Shown: positions 24,565 through 32,584, counted from the stretch's first letter. The stretch is 39,995 bases of DNA from Bacteroidota bacterium (GCA_016868815.1 VGFQ01000018.1:1-39995); one strand, 5' to 3'. The notes: generated from the letters alone by a model not told the origin. A program made the numbers and translations.

Positions 24565-26088
24565 TTAGTATGGCCTGTGCAAGAAACTACCTTGCGGTTC
24601 ACCGAGCACCTGCCCGTCTTTGCAGATAAGAGCGCCTCGCAGGAAGGTCGCTTTCACAGGACCGCTGAAAGTATAGCCTTCAAAAACGCTGTAGCCTTGT
24701 GTGGAGGCCGACTGGCATCTATGGCTTCCTGATACCGAGCCTTCAAAGCCGCTGTAGCTTTGTATGCAGGCCGACCCTCCGGAGTCCACCGTGAAGGAAC
24801 TATCGGGATCCATCAGTACGATGTCGGCGTCAAAGCCAGGGGCGATATCGCCCTTATGTGGTAGGCCAAAGCGTTGCGCCGGGTTCCAGCTTAGGAGTTC
24901 TGCCATGCGGTTCAGCGAAAGTCCTCTCTTTCGCCCTTCAGTGTACAGTCCGCTGAGCAAGAATTCTGTTCCTCCGAATCCGCTTTTTGCAAGCCATACG
25001 TTATCCTTTTCATGGGCGTCAGTCTTGAATTCGGCTTTGCAGCAGGCATGGTCGCTGCATACCCAGTCGATGTTGCCGGCGAGGAGGTGGTCCCACAGGT
25101 ATTCCACGTCTTCGCGACTTCGGATGGGGGGATTCACCTTGGCCTGCAATCCGCACTCGCAGTCGTAGTCAAGGATCAGGTGTGCGAGGGTCACCTCTCT
25201 CTTGAAGCGGATATGCGGGAAGACGGTCTGCATCATCATGGCGGCGTCCACTGCCTTGGCGGACGTAAGGTGTAGGAGGTTGATATTTGCGCAGTCAGTC
25301 TCGTGTGCTAGGTAGGATGCGATAAAGATCGCCAGTCCCTCGCTGTGTGGGGGCCTAGCGGCGCTGTAGGCGCGCAGCCCTTTGAGCTTTCCCTCCCGCT
25401 GCACAATATCTGAATAGGCACGCATAATCTCGGCTGTTTCACAGTGGAGTCCGAGGCATATATGATCGGCTTTATCGGGGCGTTCGTCCATGGCCTTTCT
25501 GATGCCGCGCATGATGAATTCGAAATGGGCATAGTCGTAGTACTCGCCGTCGGGCGTCATGAGGAAGTCCTGTTGCTTGCTGCTCTTTCCATGTAGTCCG
25601 TAGTTGCCATAAAACATAAAGATCTTGAAGCTCGTGACCCCGTACCGATCGATGAGCATGCCGATCTCATCGATATGACTGTATTGTATGGGTGCGATGT
25701 GATACGCGTAGTCGACATGGTATCGGCCTCGGCTAATATCCAGCACTTCTGGGAAGAACTCGGCGTATGGGCCCGACTTATTCAGATAGTACTTTCCTGT
25801 GCGGATATAGTTGAGGGAGGTTGTCACGCCCCCCATCGCGGCAGCTCGGCTCTCACTGACAGCATCCTCTGCAAGCGGGTTGTAGATGCCGGTGTGCATG
25901 TGCGCGTCGACGAGTCCAGGGAATGCCAGCAGTCCGCCGCCATCGTAGACCTCCGCGGCTTGTGCCGCGTCGAGGTCGGGCGCCACGGCGGCGATTCTTC
26001 CGTCCTTCACGGCCACATGTGCCTTCTCGACTCCTTGTCTGTTAGGCTTTACGATACCCAGGTTACTGATCAGCAAATCGTAGAGCAT
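24565..26088 (-). CDS. D-hydantoinase/dihydropyrimidinase family cyclic amidohydrolase with internal 21-residue duplication
   Basis: The 507-residue protein follows the hydantoinase layout. Metal motif DAHMHTG lies at 61-67, the lysine to be carboxylated in TSFKIFMFYG near 153, metal His in LHCETAE near 220 and LHLTSAKA near 275, and metal Asp in CSDHACC near 348. These enzymes hydrolyse cyclic amides and imides (hydantoins, dihydropyrimidines, maleimide, succinimide) to half-amides. Near residues 438-479 a 21-residue unit is present twice (SACIQSYSGFEG... and SASTQGYSVFEG...), in a tail that normally has it once. The duplication is in frame. A half-amide product would suit the nitrilase at 19497. 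Confidence 0.9.
   Translation of the reverse strand: MLYDLLISNLGIVKPNRQGVEKAHVAVKDGRIAAVAPDLDAAQAAEVYDGGGLLAFPGLVDAHMHTGIYNPLAEDAVSESRAAAMGGVTTSLNYIRTGKYYLNKSGPYAEFFPEVLDISRGRYHVDYAYHIAPIQYSHIDEIGMLIDRYGVTSFKIFMFYGNYGLHGKSSKQQDFLMTPDGEYYDYAHFEFIMRGIRKAMDERPDKADHICLGLHCETAEIMRAYSDIVQREGKLKGLRAYSAARPPHSEGLAIFIASYLAHETDCANINLLHLTSAKAVDAAMMMQTVFPHIRFKREVTLAHLILDYDCECGLQAKVNPPIRSREDVEYLWDHLLAGNIDWVCSDHACCKAEFKTDAHEKDNVWLAKSGFGGTEFLLSGLYTEGRKRGLSLNRMAELLSWNPAQRFGLPHKGDIAPGFDADIVLMDPDSSFTVDSGGSACIQSYSGFEGSVSGSHRCQSASTQGYSVFEGYTFSGPVKATFLRGALICKDGQVLGEPQGSFLHRPY
24676..24775. repeat. Imperfect direct repeat, 37 bases, spaced 63 bases, within the hydantoinase gene
   Basis: The segments 24676-24712 and 24739-24775 are aligned without gaps and differ at about five of 37 positions. 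Both start GCCTTCAAA, contain GCTGTAG and end AGGCCGAC. The offset is 63 bases, which equals 21 codons, so the reading frame is kept. It looks like a duplication that has since diverged. Confidence 0.85.
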
Positions 26089-26097
26089 ATCGTTATT

Positions 26098-27060
26098 TTA
26101 CTGTTTGACCCATGTAAATCCCGTTTCCAGCCAGCGCAGGTTGATGCCAATCCTTTCACTGCCGGGAGCCGACCAAGTGTAGGCGACTGCCTTCGACTTA
26201 CCTTCCTCGTAGACGGCGAGTTTCAGCACGTCGATGCCCTTTCCGTAGTTTACCTCCGCCAGTTCCAGGGTATATGGTGTCGGCTTGCCGTCGGTGGTTA
26301 GCATGCGGATCCTACCTCCCTTGTCATGCATGCGGAGGCTGCGCTGCACCTCGTAGCCCTCCGCACCCTCAGCTTTCTGCATAGCGCTCCATCCGGTGTA
26401 CCACCTGCATCGGTCGAGCATATGCGGGATCTTGCCCTTGTGCCCAAAGACGTAGTTCCCACCCTCATCCTCAGCCTCGTCGCGAATCCAGATGGCGTCC
26501 TTCGTCAGCCGAAGACTGTCGGTGATGAATATGCGCTTCCCGCTGCGCTTGGAGATGAAGTTGCAGGCCCTGTCTTTCATGTACCCGATGAAGGCCTCTT
26601 CTTGCCTCTTCCAGTAGACCTCACATCCGTCGGTCGAGACCAGGTCTGCCATCGTCAGGTATCTTAGTTTAGAGGTGTCCTTGTGGGAAAAATAGTATGT
26701 AGAGTCTACCTTAAAGGAAAATATGTCGAGCCGGATGGCTTTCTCCGCCTTGTCGAGCGAGAATGAGTACATGCGCTGTCGGTACACCTTTCTCTCGTCG
26801 CCGTCCATGTACTGGTAGACATAGAAGACGTGCGAACCTACCGCCGGCAGTCTGACGGGATGGAATACGGAATGGATGTGCTCGTGCACCTCCTTGACTC
26901 CCTCCTCTCGTTCTTTGTACACCTGCCGGTGGTTGTCGAACTCTCCGGCGAACAAGGTTAGCATGTCCTGCATGTCGGCAGGTCCCATAGCCTTCTTTTG
27001 TTTCTGCGCCTGCAGCGTGACTCCAAACAGGAGAAGCATCAAGGTGATCCATTTACTCAT
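26098..27060 (-). CDS. Secreted CpcT/CpeT family (phycobiliprotein chromophore lyase-like) protein
   Basis: The 320-residue protein has a signal peptide (KWITLMLLLFGVTLQAQ). It then follows the CpcT/CpeT layout: LTLFAGEFDNHRQVYKE at about 34-50, H.H.....PVRLPAVGSHVFYVYQY, VYRQRMYSFSLD at about 92-103, LTMADLVSTDGCEVYWKRQEE, and C-terminal CNFISKRSGKRIFITDSLRLTKDAIWIRDEAEDEGGNYVFGHKG. Known members attach bilins to cyanobacterial antenna proteins; a bacterium of this kind has no phycobilisome. The family fold should bind a bilin or other hydrophobic ligand. It lies 9 bases before the hydantoinase gene in the operon and carries an export signal, so a role in capture of an open tetrapyrrole is a testable inference. 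Confidence 0.85.
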   Translation of the reverse strand: MSKWITLMLLLFGVTLQAQKQKKAMGPADMQDMLTLFAGEFDNHRQVYKEREEGVKEVHEHIHSVFHPVRLPAVGSHVFYVYQYMDGDERKVYRQRMYSFSLDKAEKAIRLDIFSFKVDSTYYFSHKDTSKLRYLTMADLVSTDGCEVYWKRQEEAFIGYMKDRACNFISKRSGKRIFITDSLRLTKDAIWIRDEAEDEGGNYVFGHKGKIPHMLDRCRWYTGWSAMQKAEGAEGYEVQRSLRMHDKGGRIRMLTTDGKPTPYTLELAEVNYGKGIDVLKLAVYEEGKSKAVAYTWSAPGSERIGINLRWLETGFTWVKQ

Positions 27061-27124
27061 ATAATTGGGTTTTGTTATTAGATAGATGCATGGGCCTTAT
27101 CGGGATTCCATGAGTAGGAGGATT

Positions 27125-28300
27125 TTAGATTCCTAGGACACCCGACTCGAGGAGTCTGTCGATATCTGTATCGTTGATACTGACTGATCGCAGCAGCTCC
27201 CTTCCGTGCTCTCCGATGCGCGGCGGATCCATCCGAAGCATCGTCCTCTCACCTCCGTAGTCGATGGGTGTGGCCGGAAGTTTCGTCGTAGTGCCATCGG
27301 GCAGATGGGTCTCTAGGAGGCTGCGGCCCTTGTTGAGCTGCGGGTCTTCGAAGAGGTCTTCGGTCCTCGCGATGGGCGCGAAGGGGATGGAGGCTTCTTC
27401 ACAGCGCTGCACAATTTCAGCTTTTGTGAAACCTGCGATGCGCAATTCGAGTTCTGGGAGGAACCAATCTCTTGAGTCGATGCGGGCGTTGTTGGTGGAG
27501 AGCCTGTCGTCGACGAGCCAGTCGTTCCATCCGAAGGTCTCGCAGAAGCGCTGCCAGTGTTTCTCGGAGATGATGCCTATGAAGACCAGATCGTTATCGC
27601 AGGTCTTGAAGATTCGGTAGATGCTCCAGGCGCTCACCCGGGAGGGCATTGGGGGTACGGGTGCCTGGGTGATGGCGCCGTAGGCCATGTGCTGGCCCAT
27701 TAGGAAGGCGGTGGTCTCGAAGAGGGCGGCCTTGACCAACTTCCCGAGTCCGGTGCGCTGCCGCTCGTAGAGAGCTAGGAGAATGCCGATGTATCCGAAC
27801 ATTCCGCCGGTGATGTCAACCACGGAAGTACCCGCCCGGAGGGGGTCGCCGGGCCTGCCGGTCATATAGGCGAGTCCGCCCATCATCTGCACTACCTCAT
27901 CCATCGCATGTCGCTGTTCGTAGGGGCCAGGCAGGAAGCCTTTAAGCGAGCAGTAGATGATCTTTGGATTGATCTCTTTTAGTATCGCATAACCGAATCC
28001 AAGCCGTTCCATGGTGCCGGGCCCGAAGTTCTCCACGACGACGTCGGCGGTCTCGACGAGCTGGTATAGGATGCGCCTTCCCTCTTCGTGCTTTATGTCG
28101 ATGGCAAGGCTTTTCTTATTCCGGTTGAAATAGGAAAAATACCCTGTGCCCATACCTGTAAGCCGGCGTGTTTCGTCGCCCCGCGGCGGTTCGATGTGAA
28201 TGACCTCCGCACCCATATCGGCCAGCAGGAGTCCTGTGGTCGGACCCATCACGGCGTGCGTGAACTCTAGCACGCGTATGTCCTGCAGGGGAAGGCTCAT
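27125..28300 (-). CDS. CaiB/BaiF family (type III) CoA-transferase
   Basis: The product has 391 residues, the usual length. The N-terminal RVLEFTHAVMGPTTGLLLADMGAEVIHIEPP is typical. The catalytic Asp lies in QRHAMDEVVQMMGGLAYMTG near 128, and GFGYAILKEINPKIIYCSLKGF is also conserved. These enzymes move CoA from one acid to another through a mixed anhydride and thioester mechanism; examples use succinyl-CoA to activate 2-methylmalate. Here it would activate a hydroxy- or alkyl-malate for the lyase at 30073. It is 36 bases after the LeuD gene on the same strand. Confidence 0.93.
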   Translation of the reverse strand: MSLPLQDIRVLEFTHAVMGPTTGLLLADMGAEVIHIEPPRGDETRRLTGMGTGYFSYFNRNKKSLAIDIKHEEGRRILYQLVETADVVVENFGPGTMERLGFGYAILKEINPKIIYCSLKGFLPGPYEQRHAMDEVVQMMGGLAYMTGRPGDPLRAGTSVVDITGGMFGYIGILLALYERQRTGLGKLVKAALFETTAFLMGQHMAYGAITQAPVPPMPSRVSAWSIYRIFKTCDNDLVFIGIISEKHWQRFCETFGWNDWLVDDRLSTNNARIDSRDWFLPELELRIAGFTKAEIVQRCEEASIPFAPIARTEDLFEDPQLNKGRSLLETHLPDGTTTKLPATPIDYGGERTMLRMDPPRIGEHGRELLRSVSINDTDIDRLLESGVLGI

Positions 28301-28336
28301 GGCATCTGTGGTGGTTATGGAGTTTTTGTTACTGCG

Positions 28337-28831
28337 TCAGTCGATGTGGTAGTCGCCATATTTTCTCAGGTAGGGCACGAGCCCACCTTCCGCTACGATG
28401 TCCATCATGACTTTCGGTAGCTGGGTACTCTGATGAAGGTCTCCCTGTGAGAGATTTCTGACGATGCCATTTTCCATGTCTATTTCTAGTGCGTCGCCGT
28501 CTTGGATCTCATGGTTGGGTACTTCCAGTACCGGCAGGCCGATGTTGATGGCATTGCGGAAGAAGATACGGGCGTAGAACCTTGCGATGATGCAGGAGAT
28601 GCCGGCTGCTTTCAGGGCTATCGGCGCCTGTTCGCGGGAGGAGCCACAGCCGAAATTATCTCCGGCGACAAGGATGTCTCCGATGCGGAATTTCTGTTTA
28701 AAGTGAGGGTCTAGATCTTCCATGACATGGTCTGCCAAGGAGCTGATATCGAGCGTCTTGGTATACTTGCCGGGGATGATGCGGTCGGTGTCGATGTTGT
28801 CGCCGTAGCGGTGTGCTCTTCCGTTGATCAT
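28337..28831 (-). CDS. 3-isopropylmalate dehydratase-type small subunit (LeuD-like), copy 2
   Basis: At 164 residues it is the size of archaeal-type/short LeuD. The N-terminal GRAHRYGDNIDTDRIIPGKY and the loop FGCGSSREQAPIALKAAGI are complete, so the Ser-Arg carboxylate clamp is kept, unlike the copy at 7339. IARFYARIFFRNAINIGLPVLE is also normal. It overlaps the large-subunit gene by four bases (ATGA), which suggests coupled translation. The heterodimer would hydrate or dehydrate a substituted malate/maleate such as citraconate or dimethylmaleate. Confidence 0.9.
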   Translation of the reverse strand: MINGRAHRYGDNIDTDRIIPGKYTKTLDISSLADHVMEDLDPHFKQKFRIGDILVAGDNFGCGSSREQAPIALKAAGISCIIARFYARIFFRNAINIGLPVLEVPNHEIQDGDALEIDMENGIVRNLSQGDLHQSTQLPKVMMDIVAEGGLVPYLRKYGDYHID

Positions 28832-30060
28832 AATGCGGGGTTTGTGAGGTAGCCGTGCAGGGCAGAGGCTGCGACGGTCGCTGGACTGCCCAGGTAGATG
28901 GAGGCGTTGGGGTTCCCCATCCGTCCTTTGAAGTTGCGGTTGGCAGTGCTGACCACAACTTCTTCGTCTCCCGGCACCCCTTCATGGCTGCCGACGCAGG
29001 GCCCGCACCCGCTGTTGATGAGGGTGGCTCCCGCCTCTATGAGTGTTTGCATCGTTCCGTCCGCCAGTGCGTCGATGAGTACCTGCCGGCTTGCAGGCGC
29101 GATCACAAGCCGTACGCCCTTCGCGATGTGCTTACCCCGTAGGATGTCGGCGGCGACGCGCAAGTCGTCGTGCCGTGCATTCGTGCAGCTGCCGATGAAG
29201 GCGTATGTGATTCGTGTGCCTTGGTAGCGTTCAATGTCGTCCACGTTGTCTGGACTGTCCGGAACGGCGATCCGGGGTCGGAGAGAGGAAGCGTCAATCT
29301 CTATTGTGCGCGCGTATACGGCGTCTTGGTCGGCATATGTCGCTTCGAAGGGGTATGGCAGCTCAAGTCCTTTCGGTGATACAATACCCGTCTTGGCACC
29401 CATCTCTGCCACCAGGTTGCAGAGTGTCATCCGTTGGGAAAGGGAGAGCCCTTCCACGGCGGTGCCATGATATTCGACCGCCTGATAGGTAGCACCGCTG
29501 ATCGTAAGCGCCTTCACGGCTTCCAGCGCTAGATCTTTTCCCGATGAGTGGGTTGGCAGCTTACCATGACAGAGGATGCGGATGGTAGCGGGAGCTTTGA
29601 GCCAGATCTTTCCTGTGAGCATGACGGCGGCGAGGTCGGTGCTTCCCACGCCACAGGCGAAGGCACCCAGGGCGCCATAGGTGGGGGTGTGGCTGTCGGC
29701 CCCCATGAATACATCCCCCGGCTGCACCTTCCTGTGGTCGACCATCACCTGGTGGCAGATGCCGCTGCCGATGTCGTGCAGTGCGCAACCCTGATCGTTC
29801 GCGAACCTCCGCATCAGGCTATGGAGGTTTGCGATGCGTTCATTGGGGGCAGGTGCGGCATGGTCGATCACCAGATGAAACCGGGAGGGGTCTTTCAGCC
29901 TAACACCTCCCATCTCGCCGAAGGCCTTGATGGCCAGCGGGGCCGTGGTATCGGTGGCCATAGAGCCGTCGACAGGCACAATGCAAAGGTCGCCCGCCCG
30001 CGTCTCTCTTCCAGTATGCGCGGTCAGGATCTTCTCTGATATGGTCATTCCTTTACCCAT
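28828..30060 (-). CDS. 3-isopropylmalate dehydratase-type large subunit (LeuC-like), copy 2
   Basis: From the ATG at 30060 the product has 410 residues. MGADSHTPTYGALGAFACGVGSTD, FIGSCTNARHDDLRVAA, NSGCGPCVGSHEG and ANRNFKGRMGNP are intact, giving the three Cys of the [4Fe-4S] cluster at about residues 292, 352 and 355. The TTG at 30072 and an ATG at 30048 are alternatives; 30060 is chosen because it is ATG with GGAACC just upstream. Its closest look is the archaeal-type/short LeuC group, which includes dimethylmaleate and homoaconitate hydratases. The HMGL-like gene ends 12 bases upstream, which ties hydration to C-C cleavage. Confidence 0.9.
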   Translation of the reverse strand: MGKGMTISEKILTAHTGRETRAGDLCIVPVDGSMATDTTAPLAIKAFGEMGGVRLKDPSRFHLVIDHAAPAPNERIANLHSLMRRFANDQGCALHDIGSGICHQVMVDHRKVQPGDVFMGADSHTPTYGALGAFACGVGSTDLAAVMLTGKIWLKAPATIRILCHGKLPTHSSGKDLALEAVKALTISGATYQAVEYHGTAVEGLSLSQRMTLCNLVAEMGAKTGIVSPKGLELPYPFEATYADQDAVYARTIEIDASSLRPRIAVPDSPDNVDDIERYQGTRITYAFIGSCTNARHDDLRVAADILRGKHIAKGVRLVIAPASRQVLIDALADGTMQTLIEAGATLINSGCGPCVGSHEGVPGDEEVVVSTANRNFKGRMGNPNASIYLGSPATVAASALHGYLTNPAL

Positions 30061-30072
30061 TGCTGGTTCCAA

Positions 30073-30993
30073 TCATGCCCTTCCGTTCCATTGGATGTCA
30101 TCTCTTCCCACAAGTCCATAGAGGAGGCCTGGCAGTCTGCCTCCCAGCAAGCCTTCCATCTCCCGACTGACGGAAGCCACTTTTCGTATGTTGATGCCTG
30201 TTGCGTATCCGGACTCTTCCAGCATGAGCACCGTGTCTTCCGTGGCGATGTTACCAGTGGCACCTTTGATGAAAGGGCAGCCTCCCAAGCCACCGAACGC
30301 AGTATCGAACTGCCTGACACCGGCCTGCAGCGCAGCGAAGAGATTGGCGTATCCTTTGTTTTCCGTGTTATGGAGATGAAGGGAGACGGGGGTATCTCCT
30401 GCCAAACCCATGACCTGCTCCATCATGCGGCTAATCTGGGCGGGATGCCCCATGCCTGTGCTGTCGGCAAGTGCCAGCTCTTGCACCCCGCAGTCAAGAT
30501 GGTGTCTGACGAGGTCTATGACCCAGGACGTTTTCAACAAGCCCTCATATCGGCATCCGAAGGCACATTGAATACCTCCCCTCAGCGTTATACCATACCT
30601 GTCAGCGATGCGGACCATTTCCTGGAACTCAGCCTTTGAGGCTTCAATACCCATGTTGGTATTTCTCCTGCTGTGCGTCTCACTTGCAGAGAGGGAGGCT
30701 GCTACATGCCTGAACCCTGCTGCTGCAGCTCTTTCAATACCTTTTACATTGAGGACGAGGGCGCTCAGCACCAGTCCCTCCTCGGGTTCCATGCCTTGTG
30801 CCACTGCCTCTGCATCTGCCATCTGAGGTACTTTGGCAGGATGTACAAAGCTGGTCACCTGCAACCTGCGCAGCCCTGCCTCTGCCAACATGCGAGCCCA
30901 CCGCAGCTTAGTGGCTGTCGGCACTGTTATCGGCAGCGACTGCAGTCCGTCGCGTAAGCCCTGGTCTTCTATGATCACCTCGCTGGCTTCCAT
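30073..30993 (-). CDS. HMG-CoA lyase-like (HMGL/DRE-TIM metallolyase) protein
   Basis: The 306-residue protein has the DRE-TIM pattern: QGLRDGLQSLP near residue 10, AGLRRLQVTSFVHPAKVPQMADA near 37-59, HLHNTENKGYANL near 200-212 with metal His pair, and GGLGGCPFIKGATGN with the mobile-loop Cys near 235. This family cleaves 3-hydroxy-3-methylglutaryl-CoA and related branched 3-hydroxyacyl-CoA (also citramalyl-CoA type) to acetyl- or acyl-CoA plus acid. Open frame extends to 31224 without resemblance; the ATG at 30993 is just 7 bases from the palindrome at 31000 and starts the family sequence. It is the first gene of the eight-gene minus-strand operon. Confidence 0.92.
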   Translation of the reverse strand: MEASEVIIEDQGLRDGLQSLPITVPTATKLRWARMLAEAGLRRLQVTSFVHPAKVPQMADAEAVAQGMEPEEGLVLSALVLNVKGIERAAAAGFRHVAASLSASETHSRRNTNMGIEASKAEFQEMVRIADRYGITLRGGIQCAFGCRYEGLLKTSWVIDLVRHHLDCGVQELALADSTGMGHPAQISRMMEQVMGLAGDTPVSLHLHNTENKGYANLFAALQAGVRQFDTAFGGLGGCPFIKGATGNIATEDTVLMLEESGYATGINIRKVASVSREMEGLLGGRLPGLLYGLVGRDDIQWNGRA

Positions 30994-30999
30994 GGAATA

Positions 31000-31014
31000 G
31001 TTAATGAAATTAAC
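31000..31014. promoter_or_regulatory. Palindromic operator GTTAA-N5-TTAAC, copy 4
   Basis: GTTAATGAAATTAAC is a perfect palindrome (GTTAAT-GAA-ATTAAC), 6 bases before the HMGL-like start codon. This position is inside the leader, so binding could block early transcription or even cover the ribosome site. Same consensus as copies 1-3. Confidence 0.7.
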
Positions 31015-31309
31015 CAATGGCAGCTTCTGCTCAAAATTTTTCAGGGATTGTCGGCGGCGGCTCATGGCCGGGAAGAACAGCATCAACGCCTGGTACGGAA
31101 AGGTCCAGGTGAAACCCACCGGCCTGGTCAGCAACACACCCGTCACCGTCAAGGTAGAGTTCTCCGGATCCGCGACCGACAAATCTACGCCTCTGCTGCC
31201 GATGGCCTCAAGTGCCACGTCCAACGAACGACAGCCGGTCGACCCGTCGCCGGATCGCTTTGGTAATCTCGAAACGTTGGTGGATATTCACCCTATTAAG
31301 GACAACCAC
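31015..31309. other. GC-rich gap between divergent genes, no gene recognised
   Basis: This stretch of 295 bases is open in frame with both flanking genes, giving about 75 extra codons for the lyase and about 100 for the oxidoreductase, but neither translation matches the families and both genes have clear natural starts. Composition is coding-like rather than AT-rich. It might be the remains of an older gene. No hairpin or further palindrome of the GTTAA type was seen. Confidence 0.45.
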
Positions 31310-32584
31310 ATGGAAAGATCATCTTTGAAAGGCAGGCGCAGGTTCATACGCCAGGGTGCAGCCGTGGCAGCGGGATTTTTCATCGTCCCCCGCCATGTCA
31401 TAGGCAAAGGGTATATCCCCCCGAGTGACCAGCTTACGAAGGGCATCATCGGCACGGGTGGCATGGGTATGGGGCATGTCAAATACGCAGGCACCCGCGT
31501 TGTTGCCATCTGCGACGTCGACAGCAGTCATCTGCAGGCGGCCGCCCAGAAGATCGGCGGCGGCGTCAAGTCCTTCCACGACCATCGTGAGCTCATCGCG
31601 CTTCCCGAAGTGGATATCGTACACATCGCCACCCCGCCCCACTGGCATGGCATCATGGCGATTGACGCCGCCAGGGCGGGAAAGGATATCTGGTGCGAGA
31701 AGCCCATGACCCGTACCATCGGCGAGGGCAGAAGGGTCGTCGAAGCCGTCAAGCAATACGGCCGCATGTTCCGCCTCAACACCTGGTTTCGATTTGAAGA
31801 AGAGTTCTACGGGATGAAGACAACTGTCAAGCCGATCAAAAAGCTCGTGCAGTCGGGTCTCCTCGGATGGCCCCTGACGATCACCGTCAGCAAGCACACG
31901 GGCTTCGACTGGAAGTTTTACTGGGTAGGAAAAACTGACCTGGTGCCCCAGTTGGTACCCGCCACCCTCGATTACGACCGTTGGCTGGGCCCGGCCCCCT
32001 TCAAGCCCTACCATCCTCATCGTGTACATGTCAACTTCCGGGGCTATTGGGACTACGACGGTGGAGGACTCGGAGACATGGGCCAGCACTATCTCGACCC
32101 GATCCAGTACTTTCTTGGAAAGGACGATACCAGTCCAGTCCTGGTAGAGGTCGAAGCGGAACAGCAGCATCCAGACGCCTGTCGTACTTTCCGGAAGATC
32201 ACCTACACCTATGCAGATGGTTGCCGCATCATCCTGGACGGCGAGGCTGCGGAGACAGCCGAAGAGGTTCCTTACATACAAGGCCCCAAGGGCAAGCTCT
32301 ACAAGAAATTCCGCTCCAGCATTCCCGACCTCGAGGCTAAGCTGGCACAGATGCCCGAGCCCGAGCCGCAGGTGACCGACTTCCTGCAATCCGTTAAGGA
32401 ACGTAGGCCCTTTGCTCTAAATGAGACCAACGGTTTTCGGTCCTGCACACTGGTCAATATCGGCAAGATCGCCCTGCAACTCGGACGCAGCTTGCGCTTC
32501 GACCCTGCCACGTTGACCTTCATCGACGACGACGAGGCCAACCGGTTGATCGACCCACCCATGCGCGCCCCCTGGGCCCTCTGA
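31310..32584 (+). CDS. Gfo/Idh/MocA family oxidoreductase with Tat export signal
   Basis: The 424-residue protein begins with a twin-arginine signal: RRRFIRQG followed by a hydrophobic AAVAAGFFIVP. The NAD(P)-binding domain follows, KGIIGTGGMGMGHVKYAGTRVVAICDVD (about 40-68), then VDIVHIATPPHWHG and WCEKPMTRTIGEG with the EKP motif near 140. The C-terminal domain ends with DEANRLIDPPMRAPW. Periplasmic Gfo/Idh proteins oxidise sugars or sugar derivatives at C3 with bound NAD. With the DUF1080 protein 19 bases downstream, it fits a two-gene sugar 3-oxidation unit. ATG 31310 starts at the Tat motif; earlier Met at 31004 reads noise. Confidence 0.9.
   Translation: MERSSLKGRRRFIRQGAAVAAGFFIVPRHVIGKGYIPPSDQLTKGIIGTGGMGMGHVKYAGTRVVAICDVDSSHLQAAAQKIGGGVKSFHDHRELIALPEVDIVHIATPPHWHGIMAIDAARAGKDIWCEKPMTRTIGEGRRVVEAVKQYGRMFRLNTWFRFEEEFYGMKTTVKPIKKLVQSGLLGWPLTITVSKHTGFDWKFYWVGKTDLVPQLVPATLDYDRWLGPAPFKPYHPHRVHVNFRGYWDYDGGGLGDMGQHYLDPIQYFLGKDDTSPVLVEVEAEQQHPDACRTFRKITYTYADGCRIILDGEAAETAEEVPYIQGPKGKLYKKFRSSIPDLEAKLAQMPEPEPQVTDFLQSVKERRPFALNETNGFRSCTLVNIGKIALQLGRSLRFDPATLTFIDDDEANRLIDPPMRAPWAL

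Noticed and set aside
28337..30060. Leucine biosynthesis operon
   Set aside because: LeuC and LeuD are present, but LeuA and LeuB are not, and the neighbours are CoA-transferase, lyase and hydantoinase genes.
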